Source of the DNA: Cenococcum geophilum 1.58
Taxonomy: Eukaryota > Ascomycota > Dothideomycetes > Gloniales > Gloniaceae
DNA length: 64,000 bases
Reading direction: 5' to 3'
NCBI GenBank assembly: GCA_001692895.1
Contig: KV748187.1
Coordinates: 3,034,836-3,098,835, forward strand
Position 1 is the stretch's first letter. Each line of letters begins with the position of its first letter. The notes under the pieces are model-generated. The model saw nothing but the letters and a program-made list of their open reading frames with translations, had not been told where the DNA came from and made no database searches. The position numbers and the translations under genes were made by a program. Of the stretch, positions 48,236-59,997 are shown piece after piece.

Positions 48236-50600
48236 GCGGTTAGCCCCCGATCGCTATTACCTTACAGTAGGGAGATTATAAGGGCTTATCCCAAAAGAGG
48301 TTCGGAGGGATATTAGAGAGATATTGGCATACCGCTATATATTATCTATCTATCTAACCCCTACTTTAAACTTCTAAAAAACCTTAATAAGGAAAAAACA
48401 TAACTAAAGAAAAGATGTAAGGATTGCTAGGAGACCTATTAGAAGCCTATTAGAAGTATATTAGTAACTACCTAGGCTAATATAGGGATTTTTATACAAC
48501 TCTGCTTTTAAGCCTTTATACCAGTCTATAATTAATTACGAGTATTATAGGCAATTTAGTGTTCCAATATAGTTCTATAGAACCTTTTAGTATAGGATTT
48601 AACATATAAAGCCTTAGCTTGCCGTTGTCTTTAACTGCTAAGATATAGTCTATAATTCTTTCTTATAATTCTTTTCTTATAATCCTCTGCGTCACTAATA
48701 TATTACTCCCATATTTGCCCTTAGGCTATTAGATGCGGTTAAGGTATTAATTAGTTAGTTAAAGAGACTTATCTCTTAAGATTTAGTATATATACTTTTA
48801 AATCTGGTGGTCCTATACTATATATTTGGTATAGCTCTACTGCCTAGTAAATAGGGACATTTCGCGATAATAATTATAGCTATTATACAATTATTAAAAA
48901 CGTTTATAACGTTATTCTTTAATACTATAGTATCGTTTTAGGTCTAATTTGACCTATATACATCTTTAATTTAACGTCTTAATTACCTTCCCCCGGCCGC
49001 GTAGTTAGTTTTTATAAGGAAGTAATAGTTAAATAACTTATATGCGTATTTCCTTCCTTTTAAATAGCACTATTATAACGGAGTTATATTAGTAAGGTTA
49101 CGGCTATTTACTAGAAGGGTATTAGAAGGTAAAGTATAAAGACACCTTACTTATTAAGCTGCTCCTTTTCTTAAATACCTTACTTCTCGCCATTAACCGT
49201 TGTCCAATTTTGGACGTATCTTTAATATATTATTAAGATTTTCTTCTTTTCCATTATTAATTTAATATGCCTCTTTATTCTCCTACTAACTGCTCTTCTA
49301 AGTAGATTCTATAGCGTATCCTAGCCCTACCTTTACATATAAAACCTTAACCTCCGCTAACTTATAACTAGTGCTGGTTCTACCTAAATAATTTTGCCTA
49401 TATATCTTTAAAAGACCAGAAATCTAATAATAGGATTCTGGAGGCTTATAATAAGACGCACTACGTTAAATCTAATACCTTTAGTCCTTATAATTAATGC
49501 ATACGTATTAAGAGCGGCAGTTACATTAAGGTGAGTTTTTCTATTCTTAATAGATTTCCATTACTAACTTTAAGCTTTAATAGCCTAGACCTAAGTGGCG
49601 ACGTTCCTTTAATATCCTTAACTACTATATCGCCTAGGCTCTCTCTTATTTTAGCATAAATACTAAATAACTTAGCCGAATTTAAGACTATACCACGGCT
49701 ATTTATACTGCCTATAATTCCTAGTAAGCTAGCTAGTAACGCCTAATATAAGAGTAAGGTTGGTATACTAAGGATAGGGTAAGAGATGGGGGTAATAAGA
49801 AGAAGGTTGCTGTCTATTATAGGAAGGAGTTTACGCATACGCGTTAAGTTTTAAAAGAGCATAATATAATGCGTTATTAGGTAGGTTACCCTTTAAATAC
49901 CTACTAGATAGGTAACTAATAGTTACTATAGTAAGGTCTTAGTGGTTCTAGACTATACTAGCCAGCCAATATCTCTATTTATTTTGGGCTTAAGTGTGTC
50001 TTTATTAACTATAAGCTTACGCCGTAAGAGCTTTATTAGTATTGGTTTAGACCTAATGTTAATATTAAGCGTTTAAAAGTCTCTACTTTAGCTACACCTT
50101 ATTGTCCTACCCCCGTTTTCATGCCTACTTATATACCTACTAAGGCATCTAGATCCCATTCTTGTTAGCTATTACTTAGTGGCCTAATAGATACTAATCC
50201 TACTCCTAATAATAATAAGGCGTAGTGGCTTTTCAGATTAGGCATTTATAGTTTAGACTTTTAGGATTCGTTCTTATATATAGTAGCAATTAAGGACCTC
50301 AATTAGGTGCTCGGGAAAGCCTTATAAGGCTTTTAGAAAGGGCTTAGAAGCCTTAAAAATAATATTCCTAGTATTGATTAATGAATGGGAATGCAATTCT
50401 AGCAAAATACCTTATTAACTCTATGCTATATATATGAAAAGGCTAAGGACCTATCCTACCTTAGGCCGTAGCCCTATCCCTATAGTTTCCGGAGCCTATC
50501 TATTCTATATCCGATTTAACCTATTTACTCTTTTCGCGAGCTTTCTTTATAGGTCGCGATAGCACCGTAGTATTAGAGCGCTTTCTATAACTTATAGATT
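48236..50600. other. long interior stretch between gypsy chromodomain and 3' LTR
   Basis: It is RIP-mutated. Some plus-strand reading is possible at about 49450-50300, but no known domain is seen. It may be an extra gene or a further insertion inside the retrotransposon. Confidence 0.35.
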
Positions 50601-50639
50601 ATAGACCTTAGTCCTAATATTCTTTTAGAATATCTTTAT

Positions 50640-53600
50640 AATAATTAAGGTAATCCTCTGGTTCCTATATAAAGTCCTTAATAGGCTAGCCTAGCCATTT
50701 AACTTTAAATTAAAGCTTGTTCTTAACAGACTTATAGCATAGTATAGCTTTAACCTCGTACCGCTCGCCTACTACCTTAGGGTGTTTAATTAGGCCTAGA
50801 CGGAAGTTCTTTTCCGGCGGTAGTCTATGCTATAACTTTAGTAGATTTATATAAAATACTAAATATATATAGGCTATAAATAGGGGTAGCTGGAGATAAT
50901 AGGCTAGCTTACTAATTTATTCCTTAACTTAGAAGGGACCTAGGTATCTTATATTGAGCTTCTTTAATAGTTAACGGGTTTTAATATTCGTTAAATATAA
51001 TAGAACCTTATCGCCTACTCTAAAATGCTTATCCTGGTGCTTACAGTTGTACTAAAGTCTTTACTACTCTTAGGCATCTTATAGGCTTTACTTTATATAC
51101 TTCCATTACTCCTTTTATTCTTAAAGGTATCCTTATACTCTCTAGTAGATATCCTTTAACTTCCCGGTAGGATCCTATAACTAATTATGTGGCCTTAGCT
51201 AGTAATTATCGGGTATACCGTTAAACCCAAATAGTTAAACGCTATAGGCAATCTAGATTAGTGTATACTTATGTAATATATATTACTTTAAATTATAAGC
51301 GTACTCCGCGTACGGAAGTAGCTTGCATTAGTTATCTTACTAGTAGTTTAAATACATCCGTAGGTAAGACTCCAGTTCTTAGTTTTAGCGTTCCGTTTAC
51401 CCATCCATCTATAGGTAGAAAGCCATACTATACTAGTAGTCTATCTTTAAATGGAAGTATAGGTCCGACCAGTATTAGCTTATAAAGACGCTGCCCCTAT
51501 TAGTAATAATAGAGTATAGCTAATCTACTTTAAGAAAGCATTTCTCCTTAATTAGGTTGGCGAGCTCTTATATATTAATCGTCTTATTAACAGAAAGGTA
51601 TTGGACGTACTTTAAAAACCTATTAATAAGTACAAGGACCGAATTGTATATTTATCCTTAGCCATCTTTAGATGGCGGGAGATCCATAATAAAGTCTATA
51701 GCGTAATATTACTATAGCTTACTAGCGGGGGGAACTAATTTAAGTAGACCCTATGGCTTGTGCCTACGGATCTTATATACTTAATACTTCTCGCAATAGC
51801 TAATATACTCCTTTGCTTCCTAATTAAGCCTTAGCCAATAGTATTTACGCTAAAGTAATTCCACTGTCTTTGCTTAACTATAGTGGCCGTTTAGGGGATT
51901 ATTATAATTCTTTATAAGAATCTTCTGTTATAGATTTGCTTCTTATAGCACCTAAACCTTATTACCTTTATATAGTAGGCCTATTAGGTCTAGTTCCTAA
52001 TAGTAGCGCCTAGTAGCTTCCTTTCTATTACATTTCCGGTCTATTTCTATATTAAGGATAGTATAGGAAGCGTCCCTCCGTTACACCTTATGGATGAGAT
52101 CCGTTAAACTTTTAGATAATTTCTGGGTAAAAGCTATTTTGTCCCATACTACTCTAAGTATAAGACTAGATAGTACTATGGATCTTATAACTCTTTAATA
52201 CGCGTATATTAGGAAGGCCGCTACAAGGTTAAAGTCCTTTAGTTATTATAGGGCTCTAAGTTCCAATTACTCTATAGCTTCGCTATTTGTTTAAGGGGAT
52301 AGCTTAGTAATTAGAGATGGTATAATACTAGGTTCCGAAAATATATTAGGGACGTCCTGTTTAGGTATATTTAGACCCTTATTAGTAACGGACTAAGTAC
52401 TAGCTAAAACGTTAGTGGAAACTAATAGGGCTTATACCGCCTAAGACTTAGTATATAAAGCTATAGGTACTTAAGTATCCTATACCCGGAGCTTGTTCTA
52501 TAATATAGGGAGTAAGATATCTATTATCTATTTTCCTTCTCCCGTTTTAAAGCCTTTGGTATAGTCTAGCCGTTATAACGGTTTATTGGCAGGGTTATTT
52601 TCCCCTAGCTTATATTTAATCTTAAAATTAAATCGCGCGAGCTCCTTTACCTATCTAGCTTATTAAGGTATAAGCTCCTTTATAGTTATAAAGTAGCGTA
52701 GATTATAGTGATTTAAGAGTATATAAGTGGTATAGCTCGCGTGCTTAAGGTAGTGTCGCTACTATTTAAAGTAGTTAACTATAGCCAGTAGTTCCTTATT
52801 GTAGGTATAATACCTAACTTTAGGTCCCTAGAATTTTCTATTATAAAATACTACTAGTCTCTAATAGAGCTAGGTAGCATCTAGATGTTTATTAGGTTAC
52901 AGTAGAATACTAATAAGGGCGAAATTTAATATATTAGTAACTATTATTAATGGCTAATCTAGGTTAAAATGCCGTAGTAATAGAGCTTTTATAAACTTCG
53001 CGTAAAGTTCCTAAAAGGCCTTTTAAACCTTTCTAGGCCATAACTATAGCTTATACCATTTAGTTAGTCCCTTTTTAGTTTTCTTCCTTACCGCCTTTAA
53101 GCTTTTTGCTCCTTAGGTCGGGTCTTAAAAAGCTTCCGCAATATAGTTAAATAGGTATTAGGCGACGTCCAAGTAGTTATAAATAAAGCGCCTATAGAAA
53201 TTAGCAAAGCCTAAAAACACTTAAATATCCCAGTAGCTCTCTAGCTCCGGCCACTCCTAGATTATCTACACCCTTACTAGGTCTATAACTACACCCATAG
53301 GCGTTATAATATACCCTAAAAACTTGACCTACTTAGTATTAAAGACATACTTTAATGCCTTAGCGTAGAGGCCCTAATTATCTAAACGTTCCAGCACTTC
53401 GCGGATATATTGCTTGTATTAATCCTTATCTTCTAAGTAGATTAAGATATTATCTAAATAGATAACATATATACGGTCGACTAGTCCCCCTAAGGCTCTA
53501 TAAATATATAATTAGAATATTATAGGCGCATTGGCTAGCCCAAAAGGTATTACTAGATACTTAAAGTGGCCGTATTAGGTCTTAAAAGCGGTCTTCTACT

Positions 53601-54930
53601 TATTCCCTTCTTTAATACGGAGCTTATAATAGGCGTCTTATAGATCTAACTTTGTAAAGATCTTCGCCCTAGATAGTTAATCTAGCATTTTACTAACTAG
53701 TAGTAGTAGGTAACGGTTCTTAATTATAATCTTATTAAGACCGCGATAGTCTATACATAGCCTTATAGTTCTATTTGGTTTTAGGACGAAGAGGATTAGC
53801 GTACCTAATAGTAACTTACTAGGCCGGATCTATCCCTTTTCTAGTAAGCCATTAAGGTACTCCTATAGGATCTTAAGCTCTTTACGCAAGAGGTTATAGA
53901 TAAGAAGATTTAGCGGTTGCTTACCTTTTTTTAGATTAATTGTATAATTATACTCCGAGTTCTATAGTAGGACTTTAGCTCTCCTACCTAAAAATACCCT
54001 TAGTAAGTCCCTTAGGCCTATTAAAATATTTAACAAATTAGGGTCGCGTTTATCCTTTATATTATTATTAGGTAGATTTTAAAGCTCCCTTAGGATACTT
54101 ACAGGCAGTGTTATACGCTATAGTAGTTGCTTATATATAGTTGCCACCGTACATTAAACCGTTTTATACGGTAGCTAGTAAAGGGTAGGAAACTCCTTAA
54201 CGTAGCGTTTAAGGTGCCGTAGCATACTCTTCGTATATTACTTAAGCTAGAGTAACCCGTAGTAGTTAAAGTATTTTATAAGATCCTTAAGATCGCCGCC
54301 TCCCTATAATATCTCCGCGACCTATCCAATAGTTCCCTATAGGGTTTCCGTTATAAAGGGGTTATTACCTATATTAGGCTTTATACCTATTTTATTATTA
54401 AATAGGGGTTAGATTTAATACTCCTTTGGGTATAAAGCGTATACTATTTTGCCTAAGGCTATATTCTCTAGAATGTCCTTTAGGCTTATTAGTAATATAC
54501 ACCCTTCCAAATCTTTATCGTTTTACTATTTAAAGGCTCTAGTTTTAAAGTATATCTTAAAATCTACTTCTATAAGCTAAGGGTATTTAAGGATAAAGTT
54601 ATAACCTACGAAGTTAGCCACCTAAAAGGGTTGCGGGCTAACCATTTTAATACGGTTATATATATCGGCTACTAATACTATAAGCTTATAGGCACTATAT
54701 AGCTTAATTTAATACTTATCTAGGAAGCCTATAATAGGTTTCTGCCACCTTTATAATAGGATAAGTTTATACTCTTTTACTAAATTATATTATATAAGAT
54801 TAATTTTAGCGCCGCTATTATATAGTGCTTAGAACTATTATACCTTACCTATAGGGAGTATTATTTCTAGCTTAATAGCAATATGGAGAGTCTCTCCTTC
54901 TATATCTTACCTTAGTTATATCCGGGAGAG
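50640..54930 (-). pseudogene. gypsy pol: protease, reverse transcriptase, integrase, chromodomain (RIP-killed)
   Basis: Reads right to left on the minus strand. Near 54815 there is a retropepsin-like active site (SGAKINLI context). Around 53100-54000 lies the reverse transcriptase, with its active-site box read as YLDNIL near 53450 (second Asp changed to Asn), followed by REVLERLDN, GLYAKALKY and VKFLGYIITP. At about 51590-51800 is the integrase core, including YAIDFIMDLPPSKDG with one catalytic Asp and the downstream NRFLKYVQYL segment. At 50640-50762 is a C-terminal chromodomain (YEVKAILCYKSVKNKL, FKVKWLG, EPEDYLNY), which targets integration to modified chromatin in chromoviruses. Many TAG/TAA stops make it inactive. 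Confidence 0.88.
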
Positions 54931-56703
54931 GTCCGTAACTAGGGCTTTTCTTTTTTTAGATTGTTAGTATAGTTGTTACCCTATTTATTTTTCCAATAAA
55001 ATCTACCTCCGGAGTTTTCTCTTAACTTCTTAAAGTATTCCTATAAAGGTACTAAATAGGTGTTAGGTTGACTTTAGGAGTCTTTCCCGTTATTTAAGGT
55101 TCCTAACTTTAACCCTTTTAAAGTTCTCTTTAAGAACGGCTTCTTTAAAGGTTAGGTCTGCCCTATATTACTACTAAAGTGCCTATGCTTCTAGTAACCC
55201 TCTAGCTTTTTACTAAAAGAGGTCTAGTTCCTTACTATATCCTCAGTATTTAAAACCGCTCGTTTAAAATCCGTATATACGGTAATCTGCGGTAGGGCTT
55301 CTATGCGCTTTATTTCGTTATAAATTACTAGCTTAATTCTAGCCTAGATAAATCCGATCTTCTTCTTTTTATAAACGCTGCCGTCCTTATTTTTAAAGAG
55401 CTCTAGATCTATCTATTAAGTATAAGTTTCTATAAAGTTTATAAACTGGCGAAAGTCTTAACGGTTTAGCTGCGTACTATTCCAGAATTATTCTATATTA
55501 TTATATTATATAACATGCGGATCTTAGGTTTAACCCTTTAGGAAGGTCTATAGCTATAGCCATATTATAATTTGCTCTTTATTAAGTTAATTAAGCGTAA
55601 TCTAGTTTAGTAATCGGTCTTTAATCTTACTAATAATCCAGCGTATACGCTCTTTAGTATTATCTCATATTATTAGCATCTTAAAGAAGTTATCTACCTC
55701 GCGAACCCAATTGTCTAGCTATTAGGCGTTAGGTCTATAACGAAGTTCTAAACTACTAGAGGCCTTAGCTAGTTAGTCTATATCCTTTTTCCGTTTATTA
55801 CGTAGGTGCCTCTTTAAGTCTTTTATACCTCCTTAGGTAGGTACTAGGTAGCCCCTAAAAAGCCCTTAGCCTTAACTAGGTTATAAAAGAATTTACCTAG
55901 CTTAGATTAAACCCTATTAGATATAGATTTGCCCTTAGAGGGTTCTAATATATTTATTAGTAGCTTTTTCTCGCATAGCTTTTAAGAGCCTTATAATAGC
56001 TTCCTAATATTTATCTTAAAGGAGATTAGTATAGGGCTCTTAACCTTCTAAACTTAGGCCTAGAGAAGCTCCTACTATAGAGGTAGTATTAGCACTAGTG
56101 GCTAGTACGGGTTTCCTAATAAGCCTTAGGTCTTAAGTTAGTGTTTAGGTTTAGTTTCCTAAAGGGGTAAGCCCGCTTAGCTTATAAGCAGTCTATATAC
56201 CGCTACTATACTAATTATAGGCTGGTGGTCTTCCGGAAGAGTTCTAGTTAGGTCCCTAGTTAGACGCGTTAGTATATTCCTCTAGCATTTCTGGCTTAAG
56301 AGAAGATCTTAGGGTTACCTCTAGCGCTTAATCTTTTAATTGGCCTAGGTGGGGCTAGAGGGGTTCCGGTTACTTTTTAGTAGCATTATAACCGTTATAG
56401 AGGGTATCTACGTTTTCCTTAGCGGTAACTATAGGTATGCGAGAGTCTTCGAGCTCCTAGAGCATCTAGGTATTAGGGCTTATTTAGCCGTCTTGCCCAG
56501 AGGGTTATATTGTTATAATCTCTCGCTATTAGAGGGACCTTCCTATCTTTGCGCGATGGCTTTCTATAAGGTATCCGTAGAGTTTCTATTTAGGTTATCG
56601 TAAGATTTTAAGGGAAAATAGTAGTTGTAAATAAAAGATATAAATAAATAATCTAGTCCTTAAAGCCGACTACCCTTCTAAAAAAAAGTAGGAAGGATTT
56701 AAA
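54931..56703 (-). pseudogene. gypsy 5' region, presumed gag
   Basis: By position between the 5' LTR and the protease this should be gag, but heavy mutation prevents recognition of a capsid domain or zinc knuckle. An 84-codon plus-strand opening at 56349-56603 runs opposite to the element and is most likely chance. Confidence 0.5.
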
Positions 56704-56918
56704 TATAAGGGGATCTTATAGATAGGGGGCTATAAGGACATAATTGGAACAGGATAGATTGGTAAGAGAGACGAATCCTTAAGGAGGTAAGGCCTCTAGG
56801 ATTGTGGAGACTATATACTACGGGCACGTGCTTCTGGCACGTGACCGGCGACTATCTAAGGGGCGTCCGGGGGTTGTCCTAAGGGCAACCTAAGGTGTCC
56901 GCAATAATATCCCTTATA
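56704..56918 (-). repeat. 5' LTR of the gypsy element (215 bp)
   Basis: Less mutated than the left copy; it retains GCACGTG and other CpA/TpG steps. Confidence 0.92.
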
Positions 56919-56923
56919 ATAGT

Positions 56924-57869
56924 AGATTAATAACTATAAGGACCTCTAGTAGGCGGTTAAGATTATAAAAGAATGGTATTTACGCTGGCCATTAAAATCC
57001 TTAAGGCTTAATTTTATATTAAGTTTAATTAAGGAAAAGGAGGTAATTCCAGTAATACTTATACCTATGTTAAGTTAGCAAGTAGGTAATAGATTAGGAG
57101 GAAGAAGGACCGCTACGTAAGCTTAACTTAATAACTTACCTAAGCTACTTGCTACTAAAGAGGATACTAGTAATTACGTCTCTAGAATAGCTAATAGGTG
57201 GTCTTGTTTAAATAAGTACTATAATAATTATCCTGCGACGTATTAGCGTAACAGTTAATTATTAACTTCGCTAGATTACGTCCTCTATTATTATCCTATT
57301 AGCTTAGAAAATCTAACGCGTTAGAACTATAAGCTATTAAAGGGAAAGTCTACTATAGATTAGCCTTTATAGAATATTATTATTTAGCTTATAAACTAGA
57401 AGGAGAAAGGCTATAAAAGTAATAAGATAGAGCAGCTAAAGGAGAAGGATAAAACTATTAACAGTTTTATTAAAGCTTGGCTAGTTAAGAAACTTAAGTC
57501 TTAGCCTTAACCTTAGCTTCCTATGTACCCTCCGCACTACTCTCCGCATCTATATTTAACGGTTAATTAGCCTTATAATTTTAACTCTATCCGGTTAGAG
57601 ATAGACCTAGTTAAGCTACTTAGATTCTTCTTTAAATGGCTTACTAATTAGCTAGGGTTTAATAATAAGCAGTAGAGGGAGATCCTTAAGCTAATTAAGA
57701 TAAGGCTGATAAATAAAATATGGAATATTAATACTTTAAAGGCGTTAAAAAGGGAGGGCGAAGGTATAACTAATAAGATATAGGAGGAGTATAATTTTAA
57801 GATAGAAATGTTGGTAAGAATAAGAGGCAAGATTTCTGCCTTTAAGCTATTAAGGTAGTAGATAGATTT
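56924..57869 (+). pseudogene. unrecognised coding remnant at the right end of the composite
   Basis: A plus-strand frame from about 56990 to 57860 has stops at Gln-type codons and long readable stretches (LLATKEDTSNYVSRIANRWS, LLRFFFKWLTN, KIWNINTLKALKREGEG, KIEMLVRIRGKISAFKLLR). It resembles proteins of unknown function linked to fungal repeats, but I cannot name a family. It directly abuts the C-terminal end of the element A transposase, so the composite border lies here. Confidence 0.4.
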
Positions 57870-58881
57870 AAACTATATATTCTGCGTTTCTATAATACGC
57901 CTCCGCGTAAGCTCCTATTAATTAACTAACCGTAAAATATAGAAACGCCTTAAAGCTCTTAAACATCTTTACTAGTTAATAGTTCCTTTTAATCTACGCC
58001 TTAAGGTCCTTAAATGTTGCCTTAATTAGGTTATAATCTAGTAAGTATAGTAGTAAGAATGTAAGTGGTACGCTATATTCCTTATATAAATCGCGGAGTT
58101 ATGTTAACTTATAGATTAACGCGTTATCTAAAATAAGAATAGATCGCGGCTTAGGGTACGGTGTATAATAAGGGAGCACCTACTGCTCTAGAAATAGCTT
58201 AAATATCTTTGCTGTAATTAAGCCTTAGTAAATAAGGTAGCTTAGGTATCCGTTAACTAATAGCGCTAGTAGGATACTCTACTTCTCTAACCTTTTAAAC
58301 GGGTAAGAGACCTTATATTCTCTTCTAATTGGCGCCCAGCCAAACTTCCTATCGCCCGTTCTCTTATTAGAAGCTAACTTATTAAGGAAGACTAGCTAAT
58401 CTACCGTCTATATTACCTGTCTACTAATCTATAATATATAAAGCTCCCTACTTCTCTCTGCCGCGTAAGCCTTAATAGCCTTCCTTAACTAGCGAGCTCT
58501 TAATAAGGTACGGCTAATGGTGGCTACGGAGACTTAAAGGCCAAACTTATTAAATAGGAAGTCCTATATCTTATTAAGGTAGGCAGTAGGTTAATCTTTA
58601 AGAAAATTAAGCAGCCTCTATTACTAGAGACGCGTTAGTAAAAACTTAACACTAAGCAATATTGGACTTATGGGCTCTTAATGGGCTGGAAGCAACCTTA
58701 GTTGACCTTATATAAGACTAGCTGGCGCGTACGGCTCGTTATAGAGGTTAAGGTTTAATTGTATTTTGTAAACGGTAGGACGGGACACGTTAATGGCCTT
58801 CGTAATAGCCAGCACCCCCTCACCAGCTTTAATTCTAACCCTAATTCGATATACAACCTTAGGTGCGAGCCTTCTGCCCAT
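57870..58881 (-). pseudogene. element A mariner-like DDE transposase (RIP-killed)
   Basis: About 335 codons on the minus strand from ATG 58881. The N-terminal helix-turn-helix is intact and open (MGRRLAPKVVYRIRVRIKAG, ITKAINVSRPTVYKIQ). Further left the DDE superfamily core is readable: VFLNKLASNKRTGDRKFGWA (first Asp read as Asn), ILILDNALIY (second Asp kept), and LLDYNLIKATFKDLKA (third acidic residue Glu read as Lys). These D-to-N and E-to-K changes and the TAG/TAA stops are RIP-type. It ends near RNAEYIV, where the composite begins, so the short 3' part of element A must lie on the other side, next to the left repeat. Confidence 0.85.
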
Positions 58882-58913
58882 TTTAGGCAATAAGTAGTGG
58901 ATTAAATGCGTTA

Positions 58914-58999
58914 CATCACACCTCCTACAAATTTTGGTGGGGTGCGATGCCGGCTGTTCGCGAATTTAAGCGATGTAAACGATCTTTTGCGGTTGACTG
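58914..58999 (-). repeat. element A right terminal inverted repeat (86 bp)
   Basis: Read inward on the minus strand it begins CAGTCAACCGCAAAAGATCG. TA follows outside at 59000-59001. It is nearly free of RIP changes compared with the left copy. Confidence 0.85.
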
Positions 59000-59001
59000 T
59001 A

Positions 59002-59997
59002 ACTAGGCTGCCTGTTTAGCAATAGCACGATGCAGGGCACACGAGCACACTTATCAGGCATAAGTTTCGTTAGTACGTCCCGTCTGACATGGATTATTGA
59101 CAAGGATAAGACAGGCTATCTGACCAATGATGTATGATAATCTTTTAAATAAACCAATTAGAAAAGAGGAATTTATTTGCCAAGCTCTACGTATGCTAAC
59201 CTGATACCGTAGTAGGCGCTGAGTAGTCGGCAGCCGGGGGCCTATCAGTCTCAAAGTGCCCTGTTCCTCGCTTGTCCACTGCATACCATGTATTCCAGAA
59301 GGTAACGAGAGAAATTCGGTCATTCTCGTGACTCCACGAAATTCAAGTACTTCACAAGGCTGTTGTATCTCACAAGCATCCATCTCGGCCCTTGCGGTAA
59401 CGTACGCCACATTTTGCAGTTCCCGTAGTTAGTCGTCTCCAGGCAAGGGCGATCTGCTGCACATGCGGGCTTGAAGCCATTGACGGGAGCCAAGGTTGTG
59501 GCTGGATCGTAGCGAATCGCCAGTCTAGCGCCAGAAACAGCAGAACTTCTTTCGAGATGACTGTTGCCCTTTACTATGGCCAAACATACCGCGCCAATTC
59601 CTTCAGAACCAAAATACATTAGGCGAATCTCCTCACTGCCCGCACTATGTCAGACCCTGACAGACGGGCCTTATCCGTCTAGTATGGTTCGCCGAAACTA
59701 GGGCAGGGTCTGCTCATCATTGGTTCTGTAGAGAGCGATGATCCAGGGGTTATCGCAAAATTAACGGGGCCTTCCAGAAGATTTTCTGGTCTTATCGCAA
59801 CCTGCTAGCCCCATGTAACGACAGGATGCAAGGCAAGCGCATTAACGTAGCTAGGATACTGTAGCTTTCCACTAACGGAGTAGCTCACGTCGTACATAAC
59901 CTGCCTTTTTTCTTTAACGTCTGCTCGATCTTTGTGACGTTCCAAGGCGGTGGCCCTCGTTCATTCTGTCGTATCTCTACCTTTCTACAGCAATACC
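59002..59997. promoter_or_regulatory. intergenic region upstream of the permease
   Basis: Base composition returns to normal at 59002. Two overlapping minus-strand openings (59054-59410 and 59320-59619) in different frames show no domain and no convincing introns; a small hypothetical gene cannot be excluded. The stretch before 59998 is pyrimidine-rich and should hold the permease promoter and leader. Confidence 0.45.

Larger units (their letters stand above)
48004..56918 (-). mobile_element. Ty3/gypsy chromovirus LTR retrotransposon, RIP-mutated
   Basis: Two 215-bp LTRs (48004-48218 and 56704-56918) flank the element, with 5-bp target duplications ATAGT at 47999-48003 and 56919-56923. LTR ends read TGTAAGGG and CCCTTACA or their RIP-mutated forms. 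All coding motifs are on the minus strand, in the order protease, reverse transcriptase, integrase, chromodomain from right to left, which is Ty3/gypsy order. At 8.9 kb it is longer than most fungal gypsy elements, because about 2.4 kb separates the chromodomain from the 3' LTR. The host range is fungal; the element is dead. Confidence 0.92.
13566..57869 (+). mobile_element. RIP-degraded multi-gene composite, candidate fossil Starship
   Basis: Everything between the left repeat of element A and its transposase is AT-rich, stop-riddled DNA holding remnants of several unrelated genes: a DUF3435 tyrosine recombinase at the left end reading inward, then BTB/POZ, FunK1 kinase, another protein kinase and unrecognised frames, plus tandem arrays. 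A DUF3435 'captain' as first gene followed by cargo is the layout of Starship elements. Without the later gypsy insertion the composite is about 35 kb, within the known Starship size range. I found no element-specific terminal repeats, and both borders are approximate. It could instead be a patchwork of separate multicopy genes and repeats that accumulated in one AT-rich compartment. Confidence 0.45.
13480..58999 (-). mobile_element. element A: mariner-like transposon split by about 44 kb of nested insertions
   Basis: Two 86-bp inverted repeats starting CAGT lie at 13480-13565 and 58914-58999, in opposite orientation, each with TA directly outside (13478-13479 and 59000-59001). The transposase frame starts just inside the right repeat and runs left. 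The simplest reading is one mariner-like element whose ends were pushed 45.5 kb apart by later insertions. The differences between the two repeats are all C/T or G/A transitions, the left copy being more mutated, as expected from RIP. Confidence 0.75.

Noticed and set aside
13566-57869. Short open frames of 60-110 codons scattered through the AT-rich block as genes
   Set aside because: Most lie opposite to or out of frame with recognisable remnants (for example 16357-16545 inside the recombinase and 56349-56603 inside the retroelement) and have no domain; RIP-driven composition makes such openings by chance.
59054-59619. Two overlapping minus-strand openings as a gene next to the block
   Set aside because: They are in different frames without a plausible intron joining them, and no domain is seen; kept only as a possibility.
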